The notes beneath the pieces are model-generated. The model did not search any database, had not been told where the DNA came from, and saw only the letters and a list, made by a program, of their open reading frames with translations. Shown one piece after another: positions 47,764-57,775 of a stretch of 64,000 bases of DNA. Source of the DNA: a bacterium (GTDB lineage Bacteria > Cyanobacteriota > Vampirovibrionia > Obscuribacterales > Obscuribacteraceae); NCBI GenBank assembly GCA_016124935.1, contig WGMS01000007.1, forward strand, positions 178,472-242,471. Direction: 5' to 3'. The translations under genes were made by a program, and so were the position numbers. Within the stretch, counting starts at the first letter, position 1. The number at the start of each line of letters is the position of its first letter.

Positions 47764-48057
47764 TCTATATTTGCTTTATATCTTTTAGGCTCGATTGGTG
47801 GAGGGAGTCGTGAACCGGCTAATAAATGAGCCTACATCGAGTGGATATGCGCTTTATGGCCAGTCGAGCATGAACATATTTCAACCAAGGAATGTTGTTC
47901 TACTTGAATTCGGGCGAATAGCGCTACCGGTGGTGGTTGCTTCTCTCGGTATGTGTTCGGCATATACCTTTGCGGTAATTGCAGTTTGTTCCCACGAGTG
48001 TTAACTTTTAAGCACCTGATCAAAAGGGAAATCACACACATACCATAGTACTCGGCA

Positions 48058-48185
48058 ATTTACGGAGCCCTAGATATAGTGGCTTGGTGGGGGAAGTGTG
48101 GTGCGAAGCCACCGCTGTCCCGCAACTGTAATCGGACTATATACATATAAATGTAGAACCGGAAGCCAGACTACCCACTCGAGTA
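48058..48185 (+). promoter_or_regulatory. Cobalamin riboswitch
   Basis: GCCACCGCTGTCCCGCAACTGTAATCGG (B12 box CGCTGTCCCGCAACTGTAA) and downstream GGAAGCCAGACTACCC; precedes nrdA. Confidence 0.92.
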
Positions 48186-48255
48186 CTGAGGGCGCTTACT
48201 CTTCGAGGACCATGAGAGAACGTCTTGAGAACGGATTAACTTTACTGTTGCGTCC

Positions 48256-48299
48256 GACGCTCCTCTTGGTACTCCTCTCTCCAAGAGAGGGCGTCTTTT
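48256..48299 (+). terminator. Intrinsic terminator between the cobalamin aptamer and nrdA
   Basis: GACGC-tc-CTCTTGG ... CCAAGAG-agg-GCGTC followed by TTTT. Confidence 0.7.
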
Positions 48300-48330
48300 C
48301 GCCAGCTATGCTACTTTCGGAGGACCGATA

Positions 48331-51240
48331 ATGAACCAAGCCACTGCCTACAAGAATCCTGAAACCTCAGGAAATATTGAGGAATCTATGCCCTTTACCG
48401 GAGCGACTGCCGGCAAGACGCATAGTGGTTCAGAGTTTAAGGTTGTGAGAAGAAACGGCTCGGTAGCCGATTTCGAGCCGGGCAAGATAGCCACGGCCAT
48501 GACCAAGGCATTTCTTGCCGTAGAAGGTGAAGGTGGCGCCGCCAGCTCCAAGATAAGGGACCAGGTGCGTCGTCTTACCGAGCAGATTGTCGGAACTTTG
48601 CAAGGGCGGCTGCCTGAAGGTGGTGTTTTCCACATCGAGCATGTGCAGGATCAGGTCGAGATCGCCTTGATGCGCGCCGGTGAGTATGAAGTGGCACGTA
48701 AATACGTTCTATATAGAGACGAACGGGCAAAGGAGAGAAAAGTCGAAGAGGCTGCCAGTGGAGAGACCTTATCCAGGCAGATTTCAGTGACCCGTAGAGA
48801 CGGCAATAAAGTCCGTCTTGATGTTACCGCCCTTGAAAAAGTCGTGGACGAAGCTTGTTCCGGTTTTGGAAGAGAAGTCTCCCGCAATCTGATTCTCGAA
48901 GGCGGTCTCGGTGGTCTCTATGACGGCGTCTCCGAAGCGGAGCTATGGAGAGCGATTATCTTCAGCTCTCGTGCCTTGATTGAAAAAGAGCCAAATTATA
49001 GCTATGTAACCGCCCGTCTTCTTCTCCATACCGTAAGGGCAGAAGTGTTGGGAGAGGAAGTCAGCGCAGACGAAATGTGCACCAGGTATGGTGAGTACTT
49101 CAAAACTTACATCGAAAAGGGAATCGAGAGCGGCTTACTAGATGAGCGCTTGAGAGAGTTCGATCTGGTTCGCATCGGCAACGCCCTCGACGGCAATCGT
49201 GATCTGAAATTCCAATATCTTGGTTTGCAGACCATCTATGACAGGTATCTGCTTCACAGTGACGGTGTCAGATTCGAGCTGCCCCAGGCGTTCTGGATGC
49301 GTGTCGCCATGGGGCTTTCGCTCAACGAAGTCAACCGCGAAGAAAGAGCAATCCAGTTCTACAATCTGCTCTCCAACTTCGACTTCGTCTCTTCTACCCC
49401 GACTCTCTTCAACTCCGGAACAAGAAGACCGCAGCTTTCTTCCTGCTTCCTGACTACGGTCTCGGATGATCTATCCGGTATTTACGAATCTATCAGAGAG
49501 AACGCTCTCCTTTCGAAATTCTCCGGTGGACTCGGTAACGACTGGACACCGGTAAGAGCCCTGGGTGCCCATATTAAAGGCACCAACGGCAAGAGTCAGG
49601 GTGTGGTTCCTTTCTTGAAAGTGGTCAACGACACTGCTGTCGCCGTTAATCAGGGCGGCAAAAGAAAAGGCGCTGTCTGCTGCTATCTCGAAGTCTGGCA
49701 TTCCGATATAGAAGAATTCTTGGAATTGCGCAAGAACACCGGTGATGATCGCCGTCGCACCCACGACATGAACACCGCCGCCTGGATTCCGGATCTTTTC
49801 ATGCACCGGGTCATGAACGACCAGAAATGGACTCTCTTTAGCCCCGATGAAGTCTCGGATCTGCACGACCTCTATGGCGCTGAATTCAAAGAAGCCTACG
49901 AGAAGTACGAAGCCAAAGCGGCCCGCGGCGAGATGAAGCTCTCCAAAGAAGTATCCGCCGTCACCCTGTGGCGTAAGCTTCTTTCGATGCTCTTCGAGAC
50001 CGGTCATCCCTGGATCACGTTCAAAGATCCCTGCAATCTGAGAAGCCCGCAACAGCACAAGGGCGTGGTGCACAGCTCCAACCTCTGCACCGAGATCACG
50101 CTCAACACTTCAGACAGCGAAACCGCCGTCTGTAACCTGGGCTCGATCAACCTGGTCGCTCACCTCAAAGACGGACAGCTCGACCATGAGAAACTGGCTA
50201 ATACCTGCCGGGTCGCCATGAGAATGCTCGATAACGTGATCGACATCAACTATTACAGCGTGCCCAAGGCTAGAAACTCCAACCTCAAGCACCGCCCGGT
50301 CGGTCTGGGAATGATGGGCTTCCAGGACGCTCTGCTCTCCCTGCGTATCCCGTATGCTTCTAAAGAAGCGGTGGAGTTCGCTGATACCGTATACGAAGCT
50401 ATAAGCTTCTACTCTATCGGAGCGAGCAGCGAGTTGGCCGAAGAGAGAGGTCGTTATCCAAGCTACGAAGGCTCCCTCTGGAGCAAAGGCATTCTGCCTA
50501 TCGACAGCATCGAGCTTCTGGATGATGCCCGTAAGCAGCTCAGTGGCGACGGTGCCTCCTACCTTGATCTGGATCGCAGCTTCAAGATGGACTGGACTAA
50601 AATCCGTGAGCATGTGGCTCAATTCGGTATGCGTAACAGCAACTGTCTGGCTATCGCTCCCACGGCTACAATCGCCAACATCGCCGGGGTCAGCCCCTCG
50701 GTAGAGCCGACTTTCCAGAATCTCTACGTGAAGTCGAATCTCTCCGGTGAGTTCACAGTGATCAACACCTATCTCGTCAACGAACTCAAGAATCTCGGCA
50801 TCTGGGACGAAGTGATGATTCATGACCTCAAATATTTCGACGGTAGCGTCATGCCCATTGAGAGAATCCCCGATGAGATCAAGGCTATCTACGCCACCGC
50901 GTTCGAGATCGACCCCCTGTGGCTTGTTGAATGTGGTGCCCGTAGACAGAAGTGGATCGATCAGTCCCAGAGTCTGAACCTCTATGTCTGTGAGCCCAAT
51001 GGCAAGAAGCTGGACGATCTTTATAAGACCGCCTGGTTGAAGGGCTTGAAGACCACCTATTACTTGAGAACAACCAGCGCTACATATACAGAGAAATCCA
51101 CCTTCGATAGTGGTGCACTGAATGCGGTGCAGTCGTCGGTCAGCGCTCCAAGTAGTCCTAAAGTCAGCCCCCAGATGATTCCGATTGTCTCAGGAGCAGT
51201 CTGCGATCCCAACGACACTGAATGCGAAGCTTGCCAGTAG
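48331..51240 (+). CDS. nrdA: Class I ribonucleoside-diphosphate reductase alpha subunit
   Basis: N-terminal ATP-cone(s), STPTLFNSGTRRPQLSSCFL, NLCTEITLNTSDSETAVCNLGSINL, MRNSNCLAIAPTATIANIAG; C-terminal CEAC. Confidence 0.95.
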   Translation: MNQATAYKNPETSGNIEESMPFTGATAGKTHSGSEFKVVRRNGSVADFEPGKIATAMTKAFLAVEGEGGAASSKIRDQVRRLTEQIVGTLQGRLPEGGVFHIEHVQDQVEIALMRAGEYEVARKYVLYRDERAKERKVEEAASGETLSRQISVTRRDGNKVRLDVTALEKVVDEACSGFGREVSRNLILEGGLGGLYDGVSEAELWRAIIFSSRALIEKEPNYSYVTARLLLHTVRAEVLGEEVSADEMCTRYGEYFKTYIEKGIESGLLDERLREFDLVRIGNALDGNRDLKFQYLGLQTIYDRYLLHSDGVRFELPQAFWMRVAMGLSLNEVNREERAIQFYNLLSNFDFVSSTPTLFNSGTRRPQLSSCFLTTVSDDLSGIYESIRENALLSKFSGGLGNDWTPVRALGAHIKGTNGKSQGVVPFLKVVNDTAVAVNQGGKRKGAVCCYLEVWHSDIEEFLELRKNTGDDRRRTHDMNTAAWIPDLFMHRVMNDQKWTLFSPDEVSDLHDLYGAEFKEAYEKYEAKAARGEMKLSKEVSAVTLWRKLLSMLFETGHPWITFKDPCNLRSPQQHKGVVHSSNLCTEITLNTSDSETAVCNLGSINLVAHLKDGQLDHEKLANTCRVAMRMLDNVIDINYYSVPKARNSNLKHRPVGLGMMGFQDALLSLRIPYASKEAVEFADTVYEAISFYSIGASSELAEERGRYPSYEGSLWSKGILPIDSIELLDDARKQLSGDGASYLDLDRSFKMDWTKIREHVAQFGMRNSNCLAIAPTATIANIAGVSPSVEPTFQNLYVKSNLSGEFTVINTYLVNELKNLGIWDEVMIHDLKYFDGSVMPIERIPDEIKAIYATAFEIDPLWLVECGARRQKWIDQSQSLNLYVCEPNGKKLDDLYKTAWLKGLKTTYYLRTTSATYTEKSTFDSGALNAVQSSVSAPSSPKVSPQMIPIVSGAVCDPNDTECEACQ

Positions 51241-51293
51241 TCAGTAATATGTTTCAAGACGGAATAAGAATAAGGTAGAACGGAGAACACAAA

Positions 51294-52487
51294 ATGGTAC
51301 TTGATTTTGGTGACGCCACCAGCACCCAGAGCGTACAGCCTCAGACCTCTTTCGCGCCCCCTGGCTCTAACTTGAACCCGGCAGCTCCTATGGCCGGTCA
51401 AGCAAGAGCAGCGGTCGGGCACGATCAGGGTGCCGGGGTGACCGGGCTTGAAGAGATCAACTTCAACGCATCCAGAATAAATGTCGACGACAAGAGAATC
51501 ATCAACTGCAGAGCCGACCTCAATCAGCTCGTCCCTTTCAAATACGAGTGGGCCTGGCAGAAATATCTCGATGCTTGCGCTAACCACTGGATGCCCCAGG
51601 AAGTGAGCATGTCCAGAGACATCGAACTCTGGAAAAACCCTAATGGCTTGAGCGCTGACGAAAGGATGATCATCAAGCGGAACCTCGGTTTCTTCTCCAC
51701 CGCCGATTCTCTGGTGGCTAATAATCTGGTGCTGGCAATCTACCGTCACATCACCAATCCCGAGTGCCGTCAGTATCTTCTTCGTCAGGCTTTTGAAGAA
51801 GCGATTCACACCCATGCCTATCAGTATGTGATCGAGAGCCTCGGTCTTGATGAAGGCGAGATCTTCAACATGTACCGCGAAGTACCCGCTATCCATGATA
51901 AGGATGTTTTCGAACTGCAATTCACCCAGGAGCTTGCCGACCCCAACTTCCATACCGGTACAGAAGCCACAGACCGTCGCTTCCTGCGTAATCTAATCGG
52001 CTACTACATCATTATGGAAGGGCTATTCTTCTATGTCGGTTTCGTGCAGATGCTCTCTTTCGGACGGCAAAACAAGATGACCGGTGCTTCTGAACAGTTC
52101 CAGTATATTCTTCGGGATGAGTCCATGCACCTGAACTTCGGTATCGATATGATCAACCAGATCAAAGTCGAGAACCCGCATCTCTGGACACCTGATTTCC
52201 AGCAGGAGATTATCGATCTGATCAAAGAGGGGGTCGAACTGGAGTATCGCTATGCCGTAGATACCATGCCCCGGGGCGTTCTCGGCTTGAATGTCGATAT
52301 GTTCAGCGAGTATCTGCGCTTTGTAGCCAATCGACGTCTGAGACAGATAGGGCTCCCCGAGCAATTCCCGGGTGCCAAGAATCCTTTCCCGTGGATGTCC
52401 GAGATGATCGATCTCAAGAAAGAGAAGAACTTCTTCGAAACTCGAGTTATCGACTATCAAACCGGTGGAGCACTCTCCTGGGAGTAA
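51294..52487 (+). CDS. nrdB: Class I ribonucleoside-diphosphate reductase beta subunit
   Basis: [48 protein letters not shown] metal-ligand motifs. Confidence 0.95.
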   Translation: MVLDFGDATSTQSVQPQTSFAPPGSNLNPAAPMAGQARAAVGHDQGAGVTGLEEINFNASRINVDDKRIINCRADLNQLVPFKYEWAWQKYLDACANHWMPQEVSMSRDIELWKNPNGLSADERMIIKRNLGFFSTADSLVANNLVLAIYRHITNPECRQYLLRQAFEEAIHTHAYQYVIESLGLDEGEIFNMYREVPAIHDKDVFELQFTQELADPNFHTGTEATDRRFLRNLIGYYIIMEGLFFYVGFVQMLSFGRQNKMTGASEQFQYILRDESMHLNFGIDMINQIKVENPHLWTPDFQQEIIDLIKEGVELEYRYAVDTMPRGVLGLNVDMFSEYLRFVANRRLRQIGLPEQFPGAKNPFPWMSEMIDLKKEKNFFETRVIDYQTGGALSWE

Positions 52488-52504
52488 GCTCTTGAGTGAG
52501 GAAT

Positions 52505-52540
52505 AAAAAAGGCTGGCTCCTGGAGCCGGCCTTTCTTTTT
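52505..52540 (+). terminator. Intrinsic terminator of the nrdAB operon
   Basis: AAAAAAGGCTGGCTCC-T-GGAGCCGGCCTTTCTTTTT. Confidence 0.8.
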
Positions 52541-52557
52541 CTATTTAACAGGGTACT

Positions 52558-53217
52558 TTATTCAACTATCACCGCCGGTGGTTGATTATTGCCTTCGGGA
52601 ATGACGTCCTCGGCGCTGGCACCGCGGTTTTCTGCTTGCTCCAGCAAAGCTTCCCGGGCTTGCTTCGCCTTGTCGCTCTCCTTGGGGTGGACATAGACCC
52701 GCGGGTCTTCACCATCGGGCAAGTCACCTGATAGTTTGGCGTCAACGTCGTTGGGCAGGAATTCATCGGCTACAGGGAAGCCGACCGCCTCGGCCGCTTC
52801 TTCCATACCTCTGCCCACTTTTTTGATCAAGCGATGCTTTTCTTGAGGAGTCTGATTGGTCAGATTAGTCTGAGAATTTTGAACGCCGGCAGCACTACCG
52901 GCATTAACCGCGCCAGTTGCATTGCCCGGAACTACCTGGGTGTTCGTCGGTTTATTGATCTGGAGATTTTGATCTCTTTGAATTACTTCGTTCCAGTTCT
53001 TGGCCCGATTAAGCCGGGGCGGCATCTTGATCATCTTGTCGAAGCGGCGGCTTGCCTCTTCCATCCTGGTCGGATTGAAGCGGGCGCCGGAGTCGAGAAA
53101 CTGTCTGACGTCCGAGCCGTCGATAACTCCGGATGCGCCTGGATCGCTGTCCTGGGCCAGGGCGGGCTGGGCGGCCACGGTCAGAGCGACGATTAAAGAT
53201 AGATAACTTAGTCTCAC
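52558..53217 (-). CDS. Hypothetical secreted protein
   Basis: 219 aa with signal peptide; no recognised domain. Confidence 0.6.
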   Translation of the reverse strand: MRLSYLSLIVALTVAAQPALAQDSDPGASGVIDGSDVRQFLDSGARFNPTRMEEASRRFDKMIKMPPRLNRAKNWNEVIQRDQNLQINKPTNTQVVPGNATGAVNAGSAAGVQNSQTNLTNQTPQEKHRLIKKVGRGMEEAAEAVGFPVADEFLPNDVDAKLSGDLPDGEDPRVYVHPKESDKAKQAREALLEQAENRGASAEDVIPEGNNQPPAVIVE

Positions 53218-53401
53218 GACCGCTTACCTCAAATAACTTCTTTTGTTCAACGTCAGCATTTTTACCATGAGTTGTAAGTATTTAACTGAGAGTTTTAAAA
53301 GGTATGACAACTGTGGCGCATTAGCAGCGCCCCGGCGCCTTTATATATTAAGATTGTCGAGTCCGTCTCCGCTTATATTCGCTAATTCGAGATTTCGTCC
53401 C

Positions 53402-55636
53402 ATGCGTATCTTCAATCTATCGCTTTCTTCTCTGGTATCGATAGCCTTCATTTTGACGCTTTTGTTCCAGTTTTTGTCAGGTGACTCGGCTTCGGCGGCA
53501 GAGCCCGCAGCGGATCGACCGATTGCCGACAAGTGGGCCCTGGTTATCGGCATAGATAAGTTTGCCGATCCTAGAATTCCGACTTTGAAGTACTCGGCCA
53601 AAGATGCCCAGGACTTCGCTTCTTTTCTTGTGAATAAAGGCAACTTTCAAAAGGACCATGTCCTGACCCTGCTCAATGAACAGGCCACCCACGAAAACAT
53701 TGCCGCCGCCCTTGGTGACACATGGCTGCCACGCCGGGTCATGAAGGACGACCTGGTTTTGATCTTTGTCTCTACCCACGGCAGTCCCAAAGAGCTTGAT
53801 GTCGGCAATGAAAACTGGCTCATAGCCCATAATACCAATGTCGATCGGCTCTTCTCCACCGGTGTGGAGTTGCGCATGCTTGTGGACACCGTCAAAAGAC
53901 GGACGGGTTGCGATCGAATCGTTCTTCTTCTCGATGCTTGCAACAGTGGTGCTGCCCAGACCGAAGGCGGCAAAGGTCTGGTGCGCACCAATAACTTCGA
54001 TGTCAACTCTATAGTCGGGGAAGGAGCGATTGTAATCAGCTCTTCTGATGCCAGTCAGCGCTCCTGGGAGTCGAAGCGTTATAAGAACGGAGTATTCACA
54101 AGGCAGTTGATCAATACTCTCGATAAAGGTGGGGACAAGGTTCCCCTGGTGCAGGCTTTTGGCGGACTGCAAGATAGTGTCGCCCAGGAAGTCCGTTTCG
54201 ATAGAAAAGTTACCCAGACTCCCGTACTGAAGAGTAAGTGGAAAGGCAAAGCTCTGGCGCTTCTTGCTCCACCGATGCGACCGCGCACTATTCAAGCACC
54301 ATCTAGCAGCGATAGTCTCTTCCCTTCCCTGCCTTCGCAACCGGCCCAGGATAATCAGCCCTCATCCTCATTCTCTTCTCCCAGAGCGACGCCTGTCTAT
54401 TCTTCTGATACACCAAATGCGGTTACCGGCATCGCCAGGCAAGTAGAAAAACTGACCGAAGAAAAGCGCTATGCCGAAGCTTTCGAACTGGCTCACAAAG
54501 GGGCTGAGAGCGGTGATTCTGAGTGTATGAAGCAGATGGGCAATTTCTATTGTTTTGGTCAGGGAGTGGCTCAGGATAATTTAAGAGCGCTCGAATGGTG
54601 GCATCGTTCTGCTGAAAAGAATAACGGCCGAGCAATGACCAATATCGGTATCTGCTATCAAAACGGCCAGGGCGTGGATAAAGACGAGAAGAAAGCGATT
54701 CAATGGTTTGAAAAGGCGTCTGCCCTCGACATTCCCCAGGCTAAGTATCAGCTTGCTATGTGCTACTTTCGCGGCCAGGGTGTGGCTAAAGATCCGAGCC
54801 GGGGCCTGGAGCTTTTAAAGAAAGCTGCCGACGGCGGTTACGATATGGCAGTAAACGACCTCGGTGTTCTTTATCTGGAAGGCATCGGCGTCAACAAAGA
54901 TTATGGTTCTGCCGTAGACTGTTTTCGTAAAAGCGCTCTCAAAGGAAACGCCATTGCCCAGTTCAATCTCGGCCGTTGCTATTATGAGAGTCTGGGAGTC
55001 AAGCAAGACTATGTTCAGGCGGTGAACTGGTTTCAGAAAGCGGCAGCCCAGAACAATGCATCTGCCCAGAACTATCTGGGTAACTGTTATGCCATGGGGC
55101 GCGGTGTTCCCACCAATCTACCCCAGGCGGCAGAGTGGTATCAAAAAGCTGCCGCCCAGAATGATGCCGCCGCCCTCAATAACCTTGGAGCGGCTTACCA
55201 GAACGGCATAGGCGTCACAGTGGACATAGCCAAAGCTATAGAATATCTGCAGCGGTCGGTAGATATGAATTATGGTCTGGCTTGTTTCAACCTGGGCTCT
55301 CTATATGATGCCGGTCGCGGTGTGCCTGTAAATCATGCCAAAGCGGTGGAGCTCTATACTAAAGGTGCGCAACTGGGACACTGTTGCTGTCCCAACGCTG
55401 TCGGACTGCATTATTTCTACGGCAAAGGGGTTCCCCGCGATTACAATAAAGCGGTGCAGTGGTTTCAAGAAGGGGCGAAGCGGAACTGCCACCAGGCTCA
55501 AAACAGCCTGGGCTGGGCTTATCTGAAAGGCAAAGGGGTGCCCCGGGACAAAGCCACGGCGCTTACCTATTTCAGGCTTTCTGCCCAGCAGGGCAATAAG
55601 CTGGCCCAGGACAACCTGAAAAATTACGGCAACTAA
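53402..55636 (+). CDS. Secreted caspase-like (peptidase C14 / orthocaspase) protein with C-terminal Sel1 repeats
   Basis: WALVIGIDKFAD, LIFVSTHGSP, VLLLDACNSGAA (His/Cys dyad); many Sel1-like repeats; likely start at 53402 with signal peptide. Confidence 0.88.
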   Translation: MRIFNLSLSSLVSIAFILTLLFQFLSGDSASAAEPAADRPIADKWALVIGIDKFADPRIPTLKYSAKDAQDFASFLVNKGNFQKDHVLTLLNEQATHENIAAALGDTWLPRRVMKDDLVLIFVSTHGSPKELDVGNENWLIAHNTNVDRLFSTGVELRMLVDTVKRRTGCDRIVLLLDACNSGAAQTEGGKGLVRTNNFDVNSIVGEGAIVISSSDASQRSWESKRYKNGVFTRQLINTLDKGGDKVPLVQAFGGLQDSVAQEVRFDRKVTQTPVLKSKWKGKALALLAPPMRPRTIQAPSSSDSLFPSLPSQPAQDNQPSSSFSSPRATPVYSSDTPNAVTGIARQVEKLTEEKRYAEAFELAHKGAESGDSECMKQMGNFYCFGQGVAQDNLRALEWWHRSAEKNNGRAMTNIGICYQNGQGVDKDEKKAIQWFEKASALDIPQAKYQLAMCYFRGQGVAKDPSRGLELLKKAADGGYDMAVNDLGVLYLEGIGVNKDYGSAVDCFRKSALKGNAIAQFNLGRCYYESLGVKQDYVQAVNWFQKAAAQNNASAQNYLGNCYAMGRGVPTNLPQAAEWYQKAAAQNDAAALNNLGAAYQNGIGVTVDIAKAIEYLQRSVDMNYGLACFNLGSLYDAGRGVPVNHAKAVELYTKGAQLGHCCCPNAVGLHYFYGKGVPRDYNKAVQWFQEGAKRNCHQAQNSLGWAYLKGKGVPRDKATALTYFRLSAQQGNKLAQDNLKNYGN

Positions 55637-55637
55637 A

Positions 55638-56159
55638 TCAAAACGAACCGAAGAGATCCGCCGGTTCCGGGGCTTCCGGGGTCTCCAGGTCTGATTCGGG
55701 TGGGTTTAGCAGTCTATTGGGATGCATGAACTCGATGCGCATGCCCCAGCCTTCTTTGTCTGCTATCAGGGCAAGAAATTCTTTGCCGGTGAGGTAATTG
55801 TCGTCCACGCGCACGACCAACTCTCCAGGGCTATCATCGCCGCTTTCCCGCCAGGTCACTACCGAGCGGAGTACATCTCCTAATAGGCACCAATCACCCG
55901 ATTCGGAATCTTTTTCGATCTGGGCTTCGCCTTCCGGCATTTCTCTGAGCTGGGTACTGTTGACCGCGTCCTGGATGTTTCTTATATAGTTGTTGAAAGC
56001 TTCAAGAATCTGCCCTTCCGAAAGGGTGGCGATGTCGGCTTCGTCCAGGGCGAGAACACCGTCTTCGGGCAGCAATTTGTGAGAAAGCAGCACTTTCCCG
56101 TTCTTTCTTCTGGCAACCAACTCGGAGGCGCTCAGGGCAAATTTATACTCGATTTTCAT
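55638..56159 (-). CDS. Hypothetical protein
   Basis: About 173 aa from ATG 56159; no recognised domain. Confidence 0.55.
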   Translation of the reverse strand: MKIEYKFALSASELVARRKNGKVLLSHKLLPEDGVLALDEADIATLSEGQILEAFNNYIRNIQDAVNSTQLREMPEGEAQIEKDSESGDWCLLGDVLRSVVTWRESGDDSPGELVVRVDDNYLTGKEFLALIADKEGWGMRIEFMHPNRLLNPPESDLETPEAPEPADLFGSF

Positions 56160-56224
56160 TTTGAGAATGTTGCCAGATCGAAGAGAAACAATCAAGAGGC
56201 GAGATTGTCAAGGGTTCATTCTGC

Positions 56225-57703
56225 CTAGATAGTGGCGCAGGCGAAGGCACCTTTAAGGGCGCGCTTCCAGCCGTCATACTCCGCCTCTCTGTTTCTAGCC
56301 GGGGCAAACTCGTGATCGCATCTCCAGTCTTCGGACAGTTTCTCGGGGCAGTCAATAGCACCGCATTTGATGCCTGCCATGGCAGCTACTCCCCAGGCTG
56401 TCGATTCTACTTGCTCTGCTCTTTGAACCGGTATATCGAGGATGTCACTCTGGAACTGAAGCATGAAATTGTTTTTTGTGGCACCACCGTCGACTCGTAA
56501 CCGGCTGACGTCGATGCCGTCTTCTTGCATCGTGTCGATGACGTCTTTCACTTGATAGGTCATGGACTCGAGCGCCGCTCTGACAAAGTGTTCTCTACTA
56601 CTGCCCCGGGTCAACCCAACAATAGTTCCTCTGACATCGGAGTTCCACCAGGGCGAGCCCAGGCCTACTAAGGCAGGCACAAAATAGACTCCGTCATTGG
56701 ACTTTATCGAAGTGGCCAGATTCTCCGATTCTTCGCTGTTTTCAATCAGACCTAGACCATCTCTCAACCATTGAATCGCCGCTCCTGCCACAAAGATTGC
56801 TCCCTCAAAAGCATAAACAGGCTGCTTGCCTTCTTGTTGCCAGGCAACCGTGGTGAGCAATCCGTCGGCAAGTTTGAACTTTTCTCCGATATTTGAAAGC
56901 AGAAAACTGCCGGTACCGTAGGTGCATTTTGCCATACCCGGCTCAAAACAGCCCTGGCCGAAAAGTGCCGCCTGTTGATCACCTAGATCAGCCAGTACAG
57001 GCGCTTCGAAGCCAAGCAACTCTTTTGAAGTGGTGCCGAAATTATAGTCGGAAGGCACTACAGTAGGCATCATCGATTCCGGAACATCGAGCACTTGCAT
57101 AAGTTCTTTATCCCAGACCATTTCTTTTGTGTTAAACAAAAGAGTGCGGCTGGCGTTGCTCGCCTCGGTGTAGTGATTCTTCTCTTTCGTCAAGTTGGCG
57201 ATGAGCCAACTGTCGATGGTGCCGAAGGCAAGTTCTCCTTTTTCGGCTCGGGATCGGGCTCCTTCCACATTGTCGAGAATCCACTGTATCTTCGGACCAG
57301 AAAAATAAGCATCAGGCACCAGACCGGTTCTCTCCCTAAAGCGGCTGTCTTCTTTGATGCTCTCGGCGATATTTTGAGTGCGGCGACATTGCCAGACTAT
57401 GGCTCTATAAACCGGTTTCAGAGTCTTTTTGTCCCAGACAACAGTGGTCTCTCTCTGGTTGGATATTCCGACACAGGCGATTTCTTTAGCGCCGTCTCCG
57501 GCTAAGGCTTTTTCTACCGCCTCTTTTATGCAGGCAATCTGAGTGGTGAGAATCTCTTCGGCATCATGCTCGACCCAGCCCGGCTGAGGATAATGCTGGG
57601 TGAATTCCCGCTGACCGATTGCGATAATGTCTCCTTTCGTGTCGAAGACAATCGCACGGCAACTGGTGGTTCCCTGGTCGATACTCAATAGGTATTTCTT
57701 CAT
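56225..57703 (-). CDS. glpK: Glycerol kinase
   Basis: LLSIDQGTTSCRAIVFD, FTQHYPQPGWVEHDAEEI, CTYGTGSFLL, LRVDGGATKNNFMLQFQSDILDIPV. Confidence 0.96.
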   Translation of the reverse strand: MKKYLLSIDQGTTSCRAIVFDTKGDIIAIGQREFTQHYPQPGWVEHDAEEILTTQIACIKEAVEKALAGDGAKEIACVGISNQRETTVVWDKKTLKPVYRAIVWQCRRTQNIAESIKEDSRFRERTGLVPDAYFSGPKIQWILDNVEGARSRAEKGELAFGTIDSWLIANLTKEKNHYTEASNASRTLLFNTKEMVWDKELMQVLDVPESMMPTVVPSDYNFGTTSKELLGFEAPVLADLGDQQAALFGQGCFEPGMAKCTYGTGSFLLSNIGEKFKLADGLLTTVAWQQEGKQPVYAFEGAIFVAGAAIQWLRDGLGLIENSEESENLATSIKSNDGVYFVPALVGLGSPWWNSDVRGTIVGLTRGSSREHFVRAALESMTYQVKDVIDTMQEDGIDVSRLRVDGGATKNNFMLQFQSDILDIPVQRAEQVESTAWGVAAMAGIKCGAIDCPEKLSEDWRCDHEFAPARNREAEYDGWKRALKGAFACATI

Positions 57704-57775
57704 TCTCGCCAACTCTTGTTATGATCAAAATAGAACTACATCGGTGACATTTTACCGTTTAGCGGAGATAGATTC

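Noticed and set aside
47795-48041. Short ORFs (47795..48004 + and 47832..48041 -) before the cobalamin riboswitch
   Set aside because: No clear coding signature; likely intergenic or riboswitch promoter region.
49471-50823. Antisense ORFs opposite nrdA (49471..50073 and 50110..50823)
   Set aside because: Opposite a highly conserved gene; products of codon bias on the coding strand.
51060-51953. 297-aa antisense ORF opposite the end of nrdA and nrdB
   Set aside because: Overlaps conserved nrdB on the other strand; no recognisable motif.
53477-54340. 287-aa antisense ORF opposite the caspase-like gene
   Set aside because: Overlaps the conserved catalytic domain coding region; no motif.
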